A stretch of 64,000 nt of DNA, taken from contig QXCR01000052.1 in assembly GCA_004380135.1 (NCBI GenBank), forward strand, positions 113,609 through 177,608, given 5' to 3'. This DNA is from Stemphylium vesicarium (lineage: Eukaryota; Ascomycota; Dothideomycetes; Pleosporales; Pleosporaceae). Positions 11,196 to 22,501 of this stretch are shown one piece after another; position 1 is the first letter of the stretch; each line of letters begins with the position of its first letter. Below the pieces are notes generated by a model that was not told the origin of the DNA, searched no databases, and saw only the letters and a program-made list of their open reading frames with translations. The position numbers were made by a program, and so were the translations under genes.

Positions 11196-14174
11196 ATGAG
11201 CCCTGCGCACACATGCTTTCGAACCGCCCTCGCCCAGGCATTTCGCACGAACAACCGTGGGGTCGCTCCTTCCTCTTCTGTCGCTGCCTTCCTCGTTCCG
11301 ACCCTTGGTAGTTCATCTAGGCGCACCTTCACAAGTGGGAAACGCCACTCGAACAACGAACAGCCATCTCCACACCCTTCGAGTGGAGCCATCGAGGATG
11401 AATCCGACACACGACGCCCGTCAAAGCCGACAAACTGGATTCAGCCGCGAATACCCTGCCCGCGAGGAGAGGCTCAAGGCGACATCAAAGCATGGCTTGC
11501 CGTCATAGACCAGTTCCTCCCCGGCCATTTGCGACAGGAGCCATCGAGTGACCCCGACATACCGGTAAAATCATTCGACCTCGCTTTTATTATCAATTCA
11601 GCTCAGGTTGCCTCTGTAGACATCCTCAGCTATCTCGGACTGGTGGAGGGACGATGGCAGACACTGCTTTGGATGGTGAAGAAGCTCGCCGAGGATGGAT
11701 TGCGTTCACTGGATGCTACTGTTCAGCTTGAGCAGTGTACAAACCTCATATGGCAGGAAGGCGAATCCCGGACATTGAAAGAAACGACCGAAAGCCCTCA
11801 TCTACTCCAGCGAAGACTTGAGCCACGGGATTTGAATCTTACGCTAGATGCAGCGACCTCGGCCCCGGACTCGATCAGATTTGAACACATCACTGTCAAA
11901 CGCGCGTTAGGACAACTTTGGAGGAGCTTGGCCAGCATGATCATGACAAGCGTAGAGCGGGGTCAGGACGGCCAGGAGGATATCATCATGCCACGTGTAT
12001 TGGAGGTGATAGCATATATGCATCACAGTGGTCTTATGCCCGACTCCGTCTACACATATCATCCGAGCCAAGAAAAGCATGCGCTCCAGCAGCCCCCTAC
12101 CATCCACATGCTGTCATCCAAGATTCTCACCGCCCTCTCTGATGCGACATGGAAAGCCCACGAAGCCTCTGTAAAGATTGCAAAGGATCGTGCAAATGCC
12201 CAATACTTTCTCGGGCATGAAATTCCTGGGTCTCGGTTCAAATCCCATGTCACCGAGGTGGCCCCAGAGCTGTGGCTGGAACTTGTCCTATGGTCATGTC
12301 TGCATGGTGGCTGGGTACAAGATGGTGTCGCAATCTTAGAGGAACTAGCGACCAAGAAAGGAGAGCATCGCTGGGCACTCATCAGCTGGAGAGAGATTAT
12401 GGAAAAGGAACAACAGGAAGCGCCAACGCCATCGAAATCGTGGAGTCTGTTGCCAATGAACAAAGATGCCTTTGCAAGTGCTCAAGACCGAGCACGGACA
12501 CGCAAAACCATAAGTAGCGAGGTCGTTACGGCCTTTGTAGACGGGCTGGTGAACCAGATGAGACTCGGAGTGGGTGGTCGCGGTGTTGATCCTGAACGCT
12601 TGGTTGCCTCAATCAAGACGCTCAAGGGCCTTCTTGATGCAAACAAGTTGAGCCTTGGGTCAACCTCCTGGAATTCCATCATGGCACGATTAATGGAATC
12701 TGGTGGCTTTGTGCCAGAGAAACGGCCCGAAATACTACTTCGAATCTTTGAACTTGCCCCCGGATTCGGGGTGGAAGTTGGCGCTCCAAATGCGTCTGCT
12801 TCGACAAATACGGAAGTTCCCTACTTTTTTGAGCCTACAACGTTACCACTGAGTTTGCTACACCGAGCAATGCGGGCATTCATCAACACTGGAGACATTA
12901 CCGGCGCAATGTCGACACTATCGCTGCTTCAGAGACATACCGACGACAACAAGCAAAAGTCCGTACAGCAATTCTTTAGCCTGCTCAGGAACAGCCCGCA
13001 ATTACGAAAAGACGAGCCCTTCACAAGCAGATCACCACCCGTTAGCTTTCCGGCCTTCGACACGAAGCTGCCTGTTCCACTCCTGGCGCGGCTGCTAGAC
13101 CTTGCGACTGAAACGAAATTATTTAATTTGGGTCGCTGGCTTCTCTTCTCTGACGACTTGGATGGCCCTCTAATAGGTCCTGCGTTGTATGGGCACCGCA
13201 ACATAGCCGCATCTCTCGTCCGGTTTGGCACCTTGGCCGGAGAGAACGACCTCGTGCTAAAGGTCATCAAGGCGGCCGGGACGTGGAACGAAAAGTACCA
13301 GCAGCAGCGAATGCCAGCAGAGGTCTTGATATCAATGCTCTGCTGTCAGTTGAAGCTACGCAGGTGGGGCTCTGTTCGAGGTATGCAGAGATACATAGAG
13401 GAGACCTCCACTTTCCGACCTCGGCCGATCATAGTCACAACATTTGCTTCTGAACTCCTGCGGACCTCCCGCGAACCTGAAGAAGTGAGGGCTCAGGCCA
13501 AGGATACCTTTACTGGATTATTGTTCGCATGGGAAAACTTGATTCTGGAAAACATCAAAGATGAGCTCGACTGCACGCTCTCGATCATGTCGACAGTGGA
13601 CAAGTATTGGAAAGATTACTGCTCCCGTTTCCTGGCCTTCTCTTTACGTCAAGTCATCAAGCTCTCCGCAGACGACTTCAACCGCGTTCTTGGTGGTGTG
13701 CTTGATGGCTATGGCAGTGTCAAGGGCGCCGAGGTCGTTGATCAGTGGTGTTACAAGCCACCAAAGACGTTTGAGGCATACAGAGCGCCCGGTGGATTAC
13801 CCACCATGCCTAGGTACCGCGTCACCAAAAGCGACGAATATGAAGATCGTCCAGAGGACATTGAGCTTGTCCAGGATTCTGGTGCAAGGCTCATCCTTCA
13901 AGGACGCGTCAATGCAAATCGACAAACGATCTGGGCAGTCATTCGAAAAGTTCAAGAGGAAGTAGTACTCTATCAGGGAGGTGGTAAGAAACTATCAGAG
14001 GCCGCGCGTACCGAGGTGCGGGACACTCTTAAGTGGGCTGCACGGTTCCTTTACTATCTGGGGTTCGACTATGAGGACATTATACGCGATTTGGGCAGTC
14101 TCGCTGAGCTTGCCGAGCTTGAGGCTCCTGCGGCATCTCAAGAATTCGACGGCGCCCAGCAGCCAGACTCGTAG
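11196..14174 (+). CDS. Large mitochondrial PPR-like protein (possible complex I assembly factor CIA84-like)
   Basis: Single-exon protein of 992 residues from the first in-frame ATG at 11196; the reading frame extends upstream only through non-ATG codons. The N-terminus is rich in Arg, Ser, Ala and Thr, lacks acidic residues for about 45 positions, and ends in SSRRTFTSGK, a good mitochondrial presequence. The rest is helical with degenerate repeat-like helix pairs (for example LLDANKLSLGSTSWNSIMARL, split by many Leu/Ala positions), the style of fungal PPR or tetratricopeptide-like mitochondrial RNA/assembly factors. Size and presequence fit CIA84, the complex I intermediate-associated protein of Neurospora, but I cannot confirm this without a search. 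Confidence 0.7.
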   Translation: MSPAHTCFRTALAQAFRTNNRGVAPSSSVAAFLVPTLGSSSRRTFTSGKRHSNNEQPSPHPSSGAIEDESDTRRPSKPTNWIQPRIPCPRGEAQGDIKAWLAVIDQFLPGHLRQEPSSDPDIPVKSFDLAFIINSAQVASVDILSYLGLVEGRWQTLLWMVKKLAEDGLRSLDATVQLEQCTNLIWQEGESRTLKETTESPHLLQRRLEPRDLNLTLDAATSAPDSIRFEHITVKRALGQLWRSLASMIMTSVERGQDGQEDIIMPRVLEVIAYMHHSGLMPDSVYTYHPSQEKHALQQPPTIHMLSSKILTALSDATWKAHEASVKIAKDRANAQYFLGHEIPGSRFKSHVTEVAPELWLELVLWSCLHGGWVQDGVAILEELATKKGEHRWALISWREIMEKEQQEAPTPSKSWSLLPMNKDAFASAQDRARTRKTISSEVVTAFVDGLVNQMRLGVGGRGVDPERLVASIKTLKGLLDANKLSLGSTSWNSIMARLMESGGFVPEKRPEILLRIFELAPGFGVEVGAPNASASTNTEVPYFFEPTTLPLSLLHRAMRAFINTGDITGAMSTLSLLQRHTDDNKQKSVQQFFSLLRNSPQLRKDEPFTSRSPPVSFPAFDTKLPVPLLARLLDLATETKLFNLGRWLLFSDDLDGPLIGPALYGHRNIAASLVRFGTLAGENDLVLKVIKAAGTWNEKYQQQRMPAEVLISMLCCQLKLRRWGSVRGMQRYIEETSTFRPRPIIVTTFASELLRTSREPEEVRAQAKDTFTGLLFAWENLILENIKDELDCTLSIMSTVDKYWKDYCSRFLAFSLRQVIKLSADDFNRVLGGVLDGYGSVKGAEVVDQWCYKPPKTFEAYRAPGGLPTMPRYRVTKSDEYEDRPEDIELVQDSGARLILQGRVNANRQTIWAVIRKVQEEVVLYQGGGKKLSEAARTEVRDTLKWAARFLYYLGFDYEDIIRDLGSLAELAELEAPAASQEFDGAQQPDS

Positions 14175-16147
14175 CATCCGCCTTTCGGCCACTTGCATCT
14201 AGCCTACCGGACTTGTGTAGATAGAATTGCGTAATGATCCCTCCCGGCAACAGTGGATACCTTGCGAATTACCCCATTCACATCACTGTGATTGAGGGGC
14301 AGCCAGTGTAGAAAACAACCCGCGTGATCCAGATTTTCAAACCCTGAGTGTGTTCGTCTCCACTGTCTACTCCACTTTGTACCAAGACTCCATCGACGTT
14401 TTGCCCGGGCCAGACCGCCCATGATCATCTCTGTCAGCGTCAACATGCAGAATACGGAGGGAATATGGCCCCAAGAAAAGCAAGTCGCTGTACTTGAGGC
14501 TGCAGCAAAAGTCACTGCAACCGTCAAGCAGGTAAACGTGAACGAATGGGAAGGGCAGTCTCTTATGTGTGTAGGCGGCCGAGGGCCAATCAAGAACAGA
14601 GGCGCATATGACACGTCGAAGATCTCCCAGCAGCTCAAGGGAGGAACTCGAGGTTTGATCCAACCACGACGCTGTGGGCCGGCCCACCAATGTCCTGCAT
14701 GCTGCAAGTCCCAGCAAGGAAAAGCTCAGCCTCACAGAAAAAAAGTTGCACCAAGGTCAGCAATGGCGACGGCTGCAATTGATGGCAGACTGCTTTACGA
14801 GTAATGTCAAAATACAAATAAACGAATCGGCCAATGCCTTTTTTGAACAAATGCTGCATACCCGAGCGTGTTCGGCAGTGCTTGGACAAGCAGCAGCGGG
14901 CCGCGCGCTGCTGTACGTCTATTGTTTGAGGCGTGGAGCTACGTCTACAACCCCTTCACCGCTTCTTCGCGTACGGGCGCCAGCGTCAATGGCAGCCCAG
15001 TGCGTATCGATAGTCGCATCTGGAGGGGTACATGCCGGGCGACGTCAAGTACGCTCATCTTTTAGAGGGGCAGATCCACGATGGCATCGCAAGTTCGGGG
15101 GAGAGTCGCCCAAGATTTGTACCTCTAACGGCTTCTGCTAGGGCGGATATTAAGCATGACGATGCAAAGAGGAGCAAGGCCAGCAAGTAATCTACTCTGT
15201 GCACTCTGCTGTTCGCCGTAGCATGTGCATACCGGGGGCCTGCGTTTTAGCAGCAACCAATAGGCTGCAGCCGTTAGCTGGTAATAGCCCCGTGTTGCTT
15301 CATCGCTGCGCGCACGTCCAAGTTAGTTTCTGTGGGGCAGTTCGGCGAGAAAACCAAAATTTCCAGAGAGGGGCACGCGACAAGAGGCTGGATGCTGCGA
15401 CAATCGGGCGATGAGGAGAAAAAAAAACAAAGCTTTCGGCTGCGCAGCCGGGCTAGAGCGATATGACTGTTGACTGTGGCAGACTCGGATCATGTGTCCA
15501 GCGTGTGATTTGGTGTTGAACATGGAGTCATCGCTGCAAGAGAACTAGCCGCTCGGACCATGCGATATGTCGCTAGGGCCGAACTAAAAATTAAACATAT
15601 CCTTTGCCCTCGCCCGCACTCTCTCTCTCCGCACCAGCCCAAAGACGTCAAAGTCGCACAGAAACATACCAGAACCACACCCTACCCGCATTACTACACC
15701 TACCTTCGTCGAGACAATGCCGCAGGCAGTCGCTGAGCTCTAAACTTCTGGTGCAGCCCGCACAAGGGCTGCATCAGCCCGACAGCTCACGGAATTTCAA
15801 TCTCTACGACGATACCAATACTACGACTGCGTGCAGTACCCTCTGCGCACATCTGTCTCAATCAATTGGCACTCGTCCAGTCTGCGCTGCAAAACACCAA
15901 CATTGTCACTTCTTCCGGCCCATCGCTCCGAGATCGACGAAACACAAAGGGCTCAGCATAGTTCGAAAGCCCTTCCCCTCAGTACACCAAACATTCAGTC
16001 GACCAAACGCTGCCATATTTCAATTCCTCGATCCGCCATCTCCCACGCGCCGCTTCCTCACTCCAAGCCGCAACTGACCAGTCCTGACTCTTCACCTACT
16101 CCACCACTATCCCTTCCAAAACGGTAGTCAAGGACGAACAGCCCTCT
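14175..16147. other. Intergenic region, 5' leader of the next gene in its right part
   Basis: Almost 2 kb with only short, mutually overlapping ORFs on both strands. The right part (about 15600-16147) is strongly C/A/T-rich on the plus strand, as expected for a long promoter and 5' UTR. An A9 tract lies near 15419. No RNA gene or domain was recognised. Confidence 0.5.
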
Positions 16148-18543
16148 ATGGCGCACCTTACACACGCTCGAGCATCCATGGTGGACCTTGGAGGCCATCA
16201 TAGACAAGACCGCACCCCCATGCACACTTCTGCCACAGCCGCCCACCGCAGTGAGCAACGATGCGCCTCGCCGGACGCGGCATCAGGCAGCGCACACCAA
16301 TCCAACGGTCGTGGTGATGATCAATCGGCTACTGAAGGCGCTGCCGACGAAGACGACGACGAGGACAGTAGCACTGCAAAAGACAATGAACTAGACGACG
16401 AGACCGACGCCGACGTACCTGCCCGCCCCTATGGCTACAGCAGGGGAGGCAAAGGAAAGGGAAAGCAACCAGCTATCCGCGTCGAGCCTGTAAATGACGA
16501 CGAGTCTCACGGTGAAGACGATGAGACTGCGTCCCACGCAACTGAGCCGACGCTCATACCCAGCAAGCACCCCGTAAACCAACTACTGATGAGTAACAAG
16601 AAGCGTACCTTTAGCAATCTGTCGAGCACGTCAGTTCTCTTTGGCGATGACTCTACCGACCAAGAGTCCTTCCCTAGACGCAAGATGGCTCGAAAGCTGA
16701 GTAATGCGGCCAGTGTGCCCCTGCTAACCTACACCAACGGCCAAGAGCCTCAACCCAACTATGACAACGCCATTGAGAGCGACGACGAAGACTACAGTGG
16801 CGTCAATCTCGTCCCTGATGATGATGAGTCTGACATGGACATGATGGAGCGGCAAGAAGAGAGCTACATTCTTCAAGAAGAGCAGCAAGCTACTACCCTT
16901 CTCAATGAGTATCGTGACGCTCGGCGACTCAGCCTCGAGAGCTGCTTGAGCGACAACATCTTCGATGTTACTGCTCCTCTAGACGATGAGTTCATGGCGG
17001 GGCTTCCCGACTTTGGTTTCACGCCGTTTTTCGAGCCCGAAGCTGTTCCCTCATCACCCGTGCCTATGGCAAAGAGGAAGTTTTCAGACGGCTCCGCCAA
17101 GCGTGTCCGCTTCGATGACGATGTTCAAGTATCAGATAGTTCCAGTTCGGAATCTTCAGAACTCGATAGCAGTGTCTTCCCCGACCTCTTCTTGGATCAA
17201 GATAAGATCCCTCCTAGCTTGCATCAGCTGCTTGACATGGAAAACGATGATGACAATGGAGACATGGCTTCTCCACAGTCCGACGCTTCTTTCTGGGACT
17301 TTGAGCAGAATGAGTCTCGCATCACCCAAGTTGATAACTCGGATGAATCCGGAGGCGAGTCTTCTGGCGAGTCCAGTGGCTATGAGTGTACGGTAGTGCC
17401 CTACATTTACTTTGATCCAATGACTAACGTTCAATTTCAGCTGACATGGGTGACACCACTGACGAAGAAGACTTTGGAAACGACATCTTACCACGAACTC
17501 TTGCACACAAGCAGTCTGTCCTACACCGGCCGTCCTCGGCGCCGGGCTCCCGTGCTGGCACACCCAAGCCATTCCAGCGAAGCTCCCGCCCAATCGGTCG
17601 CCAAATCCCACCCACTCGCGGCATCTTTATCCATGAAGAGACTGACCAGGCCATCGCAGTCACTAACAGGGCCACCAAGGCTGTCAGCTTCTATCGCCCT
17701 CGCACTGTGTTGATCCCATGGATTCCTTTGACCGACTACCATAGCAGTACAAGCAGCACTGTCAACAACAGCCCAAGGAACTCGATTGCTCAGTTGAACG
17801 CGAACGCCTCCGACAGCGAGGTCAGCAACGAAGTATTCAACAACGGTCTCAGCACTGACATTATGCTTTCGGGTATCTTTGGGTCTGGTCCGAATGACTA
17901 CGTCTTTGGAAACGAAAGTGTGGGGCCTCCCGAAGCTTTCTATCCCTTCGTAAGCATATCTTCCAACGGTAACATGGGCATCGTTGACGAAGACGAGGAT
18001 GGTTCTTCGAGCGATGATTACGAGGATGATCTTAACATTACCGACTTTATGGATTTCGGCTCTGATGGTGACGACACGGATCTTGACGACGACGATGACG
18101 TCGAAGACACTGATGTGCCAGCCACTCCCGCGACCTCACGCGTAGCACATCACGGCTCAACCCCAGCTGCACCAGCAGACGATACGCCACAAACCCGCAA
18201 GAGATCCACGTCGGATGTCATGCTCGAGCACTTTGATCGTGGAGTTGTCACGGCCTTCCGAACCAACCAAAACCGATACCGCGATGTGGCGTCTTTACCT
18301 TCAGACCCAGCAGCGCGTGCCTCTGTCTCTCGCCCGGTCCGCTCCGGCAAGTCAGCCGAGGCTCTGATCACACCTCTTCGGAAACGGTCGCGGTCCAACA
18401 GGATAGCCAAGTCGCCATTGAAGAACACCACGACCATGAATCAGAGTTACCCCTTGACAGGTGCTGCCAAGGCATCAGGCCGGTTGCAAAATTCTGTCAT
18501 GGGATCACCGCGTGGACCTCCTCGAATGGGGCGATTTTCTTGA
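16148..18543 (+). CDS. Conserved-looking acidic nuclear protein of unknown function
   Basis: Exons 16148-17387 and 17441-18543 are joined across a 53-nt GT-AG intron, giving 780 residues. Acidic runs (DEDDDED, DDDESDMDMM, DLDDDDDVEDTD) alternate with basic patches that look like nuclear localisation signals (FPRRKMARK, AKRKFSDGSAKRVRF, LRKRSRSNR). After the intron comes a block that reads as a folded or conserved segment: TDEEDFGNDILPRT, then RGIFIHEETDQAIAV and FYRPRTVLIPW. I have seen this arrangement in unnamed fungal nuclear proteins but know no function. No catalytic motif, signal peptide or membrane segment is visible. A second in-frame ATG at 16184 is an alternative start. Confidence 0.75.
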
Positions 18544-19593
18544 ACAACAACGAATGAGAAGATGTATCGATGAGGATCTAGGAAGAAGTAGTGGTAATAC
18601 CCAGAGGCGATTTACCCACGACGTTACGATACCCACGGCCTTTTATCTTCTAGTTGTCTCGACGGCTATGTTGTTATTACGAACCTGATCATGCAATTTG
18701 CATGCTTTACAAAAGTTCTTGGGGACCTTTGTTAGATGGTCCGGATAAAAGTTGAGGATGGCACTTTACTGGCCTTGGAACGAAAACTACCATGCGGCAA
18801 CGCACCGCAGTTTCTCGTCTGGTTAGTTGCAGCCTCCTGTCGCGTATTCACGAGTTTCCTTTGTTTGATTTTCAGCGATTGCGTGTTTTTGTTTCTTTGC
18901 GCTGTTCTGTATCATTTCATGTTCGCTACTCGGCCCCAATGTCTGTCTGTTCTTCTACTGAAGAGAAGCGAAAGGGGCCTTTTTGGGATGATACCATTTG
19001 GGTCTTTAGAGTGCCAATCTGCCGATTCATTTCTGTTGCTTTCCTCCGGCGTTTTGGGTGGTTCGTAGCAGCTTGGCAGGCTGATTCCACCTGATCGGGG
19101 CGTTTGAGGTCAATGGGCATGGCTCATGAGTCAGATATCGTGTACTCTGGGAAAGTCTTTTTTTCCTCTGATATGTATGTGTGTATGGAGTTAGCATTAG
19201 GGATCGGACGGCCACGTCACGTGTAGGATTATCGGTATTGATTGCTTGAAATGAAATGTTCACAACACTTGGCTTGAACTCTGTGTGATGCGACTTGACT
19301 GTAATATCTCCACCGCACTTCTTTCAAGCGGATGATGATGTACAAGTTTCGTTTATGCACGCGCGCTTGTCTTTCCTTCGTACCTCTGCCGCCTACAATG
19401 AATTGTAGGAGAGATGCGCAGAGTACTTAGTGCAGTGATGTACTGTCTGTGCGCTGGCTACGTCACAGTCTTAGTGCGCCGTTGCATGTGAAGATCCCCG
19501 ACGCGTGCCCCCCATCTCCGACCTACAACACGCCGCTCCCGCCGCCGTCCATGTAGTGGGGCTTGTACACACATACCCCCAAGGCGTCCGGCG
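18544..19593. other. Intergenic, nothing recognised
   Basis: 1.05-kb tandem-gene spacer. The left half is T-rich (3' UTR-like). Nothing further recognised. Confidence 0.5.
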
Positions 19594-21059
19594 ATGGACG
19601 AACTCAAAGATGATTTGAAAGAGGATAGGGGCATTGTTCAGACTGTTATTGTAAGACGTTACCTGATTTCTACCTGGTTATCCTTGTCTACACATGCTGC
19701 GCGCGATTCTCGCTCGTGCTAATTGGAGCTCAGGATGCCCTGCTTCTACCCCTCCGTATCGCGACATCGCCCGCTCTGCTACGAACATATCTACGCACCG
19801 CGCTTCTTTTCATAGCATCGACCATCCTCTTCGGTTTCGCAGTCGTAGCGTACTCGTCCTTCTACTACACGTATATTCCCGTGCGCGGCATAGTAGTGCC
19901 CGTATATCTACAATTTGACCATGGCCCCATAGCCTCGTATACGAATGCGCAAGTAGGTGGCGTACCAACGGGAAAGCCTGCGAAATGGCCGTATGGCCTG
20001 GCGAACATACCAGGGCTGGTGGATCGGCAAAAGTACAATGTTGTTGTCGAGATGGAGGTACCGAGGAGTGCGACGAATCTGAATGCGGGCAATTGGATGG
20101 TTGGGCTGGAGTTTCGGGGCCCTACCACCATGGGCCAGGGCGTGAAGCACCTGCTGGGATGGGACGAAGAGTGGAGTGTAGAAGATCACAGTCAGGGCGG
20201 CGTACCTGGTGCGACGGCAGAGAAGGTGGTTACGGAAGATACTACGAGCGAGACGCCGACAGTACTTGCCAGAAGTAGGAGACCAGTTCTCCTCACCTAC
20301 CGAAGCCGCATACTTGAGATCATATACCGCCTCCTACGACTTCCATTGTATCTTATCGGCTGGCACACCGAGTCCGAACATGTCGAGATCAGCATGATGG
20401 AGTCTGTCATGTTCGAGCCTGGCTATCGCAACCTACCATCCTCCCTACGTTTGGAAGTGCGATCGAGACTTCCCCTCGAAGTCTACCGCGCAAGCGTCCA
20501 CATCAGCGCAAAGCTAGAAGGAATCCGATGGCTCATGTACCGCTACTGGATCACAAGCGCCACAGTCGGCATCCTGGCCTTTTGGGGCATGGAAATGAGC
20601 GTCCTGTTATTCACTTGGGGCGCATTTACACTCCTCTTCAGCAAACCCTCACCCCCGCCCGATACGGAAAGCAAAAAGATCAAAACTGAAGGCGACGAGC
20701 CTAGATTGAAGATTGAAGGCGGTGCTGAAACCGAACCGGGTACACCCTATAGCGACACAAGCCGTACCTTTCCTACCCTTCCTTCTCAGCAGCCTCTCGC
20801 ATATAGCTCACCGTCGCCGAAAGAAGAACGCAAAACGCCTGGCGCGGACGATGTACAGGTTAAAGAGGAAGAAGCCGACGACGAAGACGACGATTTCATC
20901 CTCGAGGAAGCCATGCCGAGGGGTGTGGAGAGGGAAGCCGTCTTCACTGACTCGGGCATAGGAACTAGTCTCGAAAGTAGTGTGGAGAGGGGCCTTGCCA
21001 GAAGACGAAGTGGCAGGATGAAGGAGAGAAATGGGGATGGTTTTGGTCCGGGGGGTTAG
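19594..21059 (+). CDS. SEI1: Seipin, ER lipid-droplet assembly protein
   Basis: Exon 19594-19650 encodes 19 residues; an 83-nt intron follows, then exon 19734-21059; 460 residues in all. The order matches seipin: short cytosolic N-terminus, a membrane segment at about residues 35-60, a lumenal beta-sandwich domain beginning YIPVRGIVVPVYLQFD and holding the long YNVVVEMEVPRS/NWMVGLEF strands, and a second membrane segment (ATVGILAFWGMEMSVLLF region). A long, acidic, Ser/Pro-rich cytosolic tail follows. Seipin oligomers at ER-droplet contacts control triacylglycerol droplet budding. The stop TAG at 21057-21059 is followed in frame by 33 more coding-looking codons, so the tail may be truncated or mis-called (see findings). 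Confidence 0.9.
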
Positions 21060-21497
21060 TCGCGTTTCCGCCATAATAGTCACAGTGGGGGTAGTAGTAG
21101 TAGGAGCGAGGAGATTATGGCGTGGGAGCGGGGAACGAGGAGGGCTTTGTCGCTTTGATGGTGTATTTGTGTGCGTGTGGGCAGACGTGTGAGTTGTGAA
21201 TTAGTTGAGTTGGGTGGTATAAGCTTTTTCTATTTCCCCTCATTTCTACTAACTAACGACGAAGACGAGTAGTAAACCCCTTGTGACACATAGCTAGTAG
21301 AACACACACATAACACCCTTTTTTCCCCTTTCTTAAAATCAAAAACGCCGTGGATTTAAACTAATCCAGTCCTTTCCTTTCTCATCATCCTTCTTATCCG
21401 AGGACATGGAGATATGATATCCTAGCAGAGCTACCCTGCCCCCCTTGACGCCTAACACCCATGGTATGCATCAGGCGTCAGTATCTCTGCCGCCGGT
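21060..21497. other. Convergent intergenic region with in-frame continuation of seipin
   Basis: The first 100 bases keep the seipin frame after the TAG and end at a TGA (21156-21158). The rest is pyrimidine- and A-rich 3' flanking sequence shared with the convergent secreted-protein gene. Confidence 0.5.
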
Positions 21498-21942
21498 TTA
21501 GACAGCAGCAGCCTCGGCGTTGGCGCCATCCATACCGCTGCAAGACGGCATATCCTCATCCCCTCCACAGAGTACATAGCAAGCATTCAAGCTCCTCTTG
21601 CAGATCTCGCGACAACTCTTGTTGCCGACGACATCGGGGGCGCAACCGCGGAAGATGGGACTGGAGTGCGATTCCGAGCCCGTGAGGGCGATCCAGATGT
21701 CGACGCCTAGGAGGACGTTATTTTGGGGTTCTTGGGGTGATAGGATGAAAGGGGAGCGGGGTTTGGAGAGGGGTTTGAAGGGGGATGAGGATATGGGAAG
21801 GAAAGGGAAGAAGGGGTTTGAAAGGAGTTGGGAAGGGAGGAAAGGACTTACCGCAAGTGAAGGGCGGGATGAAGCAGTCTTTGGCCGAGGCCGTGATGGA
21901 GAGGAGGGTTACGCTCATGGCGGTGATGGTGGAGAACTTCAT
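21498..21942 (-). CDS. Small secreted cysteine-rich protein
   Basis: Exon 21942-21852, an intron of 145 nt with GTAAGT donor and CCTAG acceptor, and exon 21706-21498 give a 99-residue protein. The N-terminus MKFSTITAMSVTLLSITASA is a textbook secretion signal, with cleavage expected after ASA. The mature chain of about 79 residues has eight cysteines (positions 23, 30, 52, 62, 66, 73, 77, 86), an even number suited to four disulfides, with a CxxxC and CxxxC spacing in the middle. No known domain is recognised. Size and cysteine content match fungal apoplastic small secreted proteins, which include effectors and antimicrobial proteins, but nothing here proves such a role. Without splicing the frame loses its cysteine-rich part entirely. 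Confidence 0.72.
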
Positions 21943-22501
21943 TTTGGACTTGAAGTTTTTTGAGTTTAAGTTTGAGTTTGAATTTGTTAGTGGGTGTTCT
22001 TGTCATTGGTGGCGGTACTTTGTCTTTCTGCTTTGCTTTGAAAGTCGTAGAGTAGAATATACTTTGCGTTTGATAAGAGTAAAAAGAAAAGTAAGAACGA
22101 GGGCGGGATTTGGACGTTTTATATACTCTTGGAGGGAAAGAACGAGGTGGGGAATTGGGGCATTGATTCAATAATTCGAATTTGGGGCATGGGTTGAACT
22201 ATGGTTGAGATGGGCAAGTGGAAGTGGATGTACCCAATGGGTGGTGTTGGTATTGGCATCATTTTTGGGGGATTTTGAGCAATTTTTGGGGAGATGTGTG
22301 GGAAATCGCTGCTTAGTTGACGAAATGGGTTTCGCAGCGTTGGGAGGGATTAGGCTGCAGTATGGCATATCTTTGGGGAAACGAAGCCATTGGATTCAGA
22401 GAAGTTCATGCATCGGAAACACTCGATGCGTGCAAAGTTGAACATGGGTAAAACCTCCAAACTACCTATTCTCCTCCAGCATCACCCACCAGTCCCCCAT
22501 C
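21943..22501. other. Upstream region of the secreted-protein gene
   Basis: 559 bases between the 5' end of the secreted-protein gene and the 3' end of the hydrolase gene. T/G-rich on the plus strand. Nothing recognised. Confidence 0.5.

Noticed and set aside
14204..15141. ORFs of 120-167 codons on both strands
   Set aside because: They overlap each other antisense, lack recognisable domains, several start at non-ATG codons, and composition is that of intergenic sequence.
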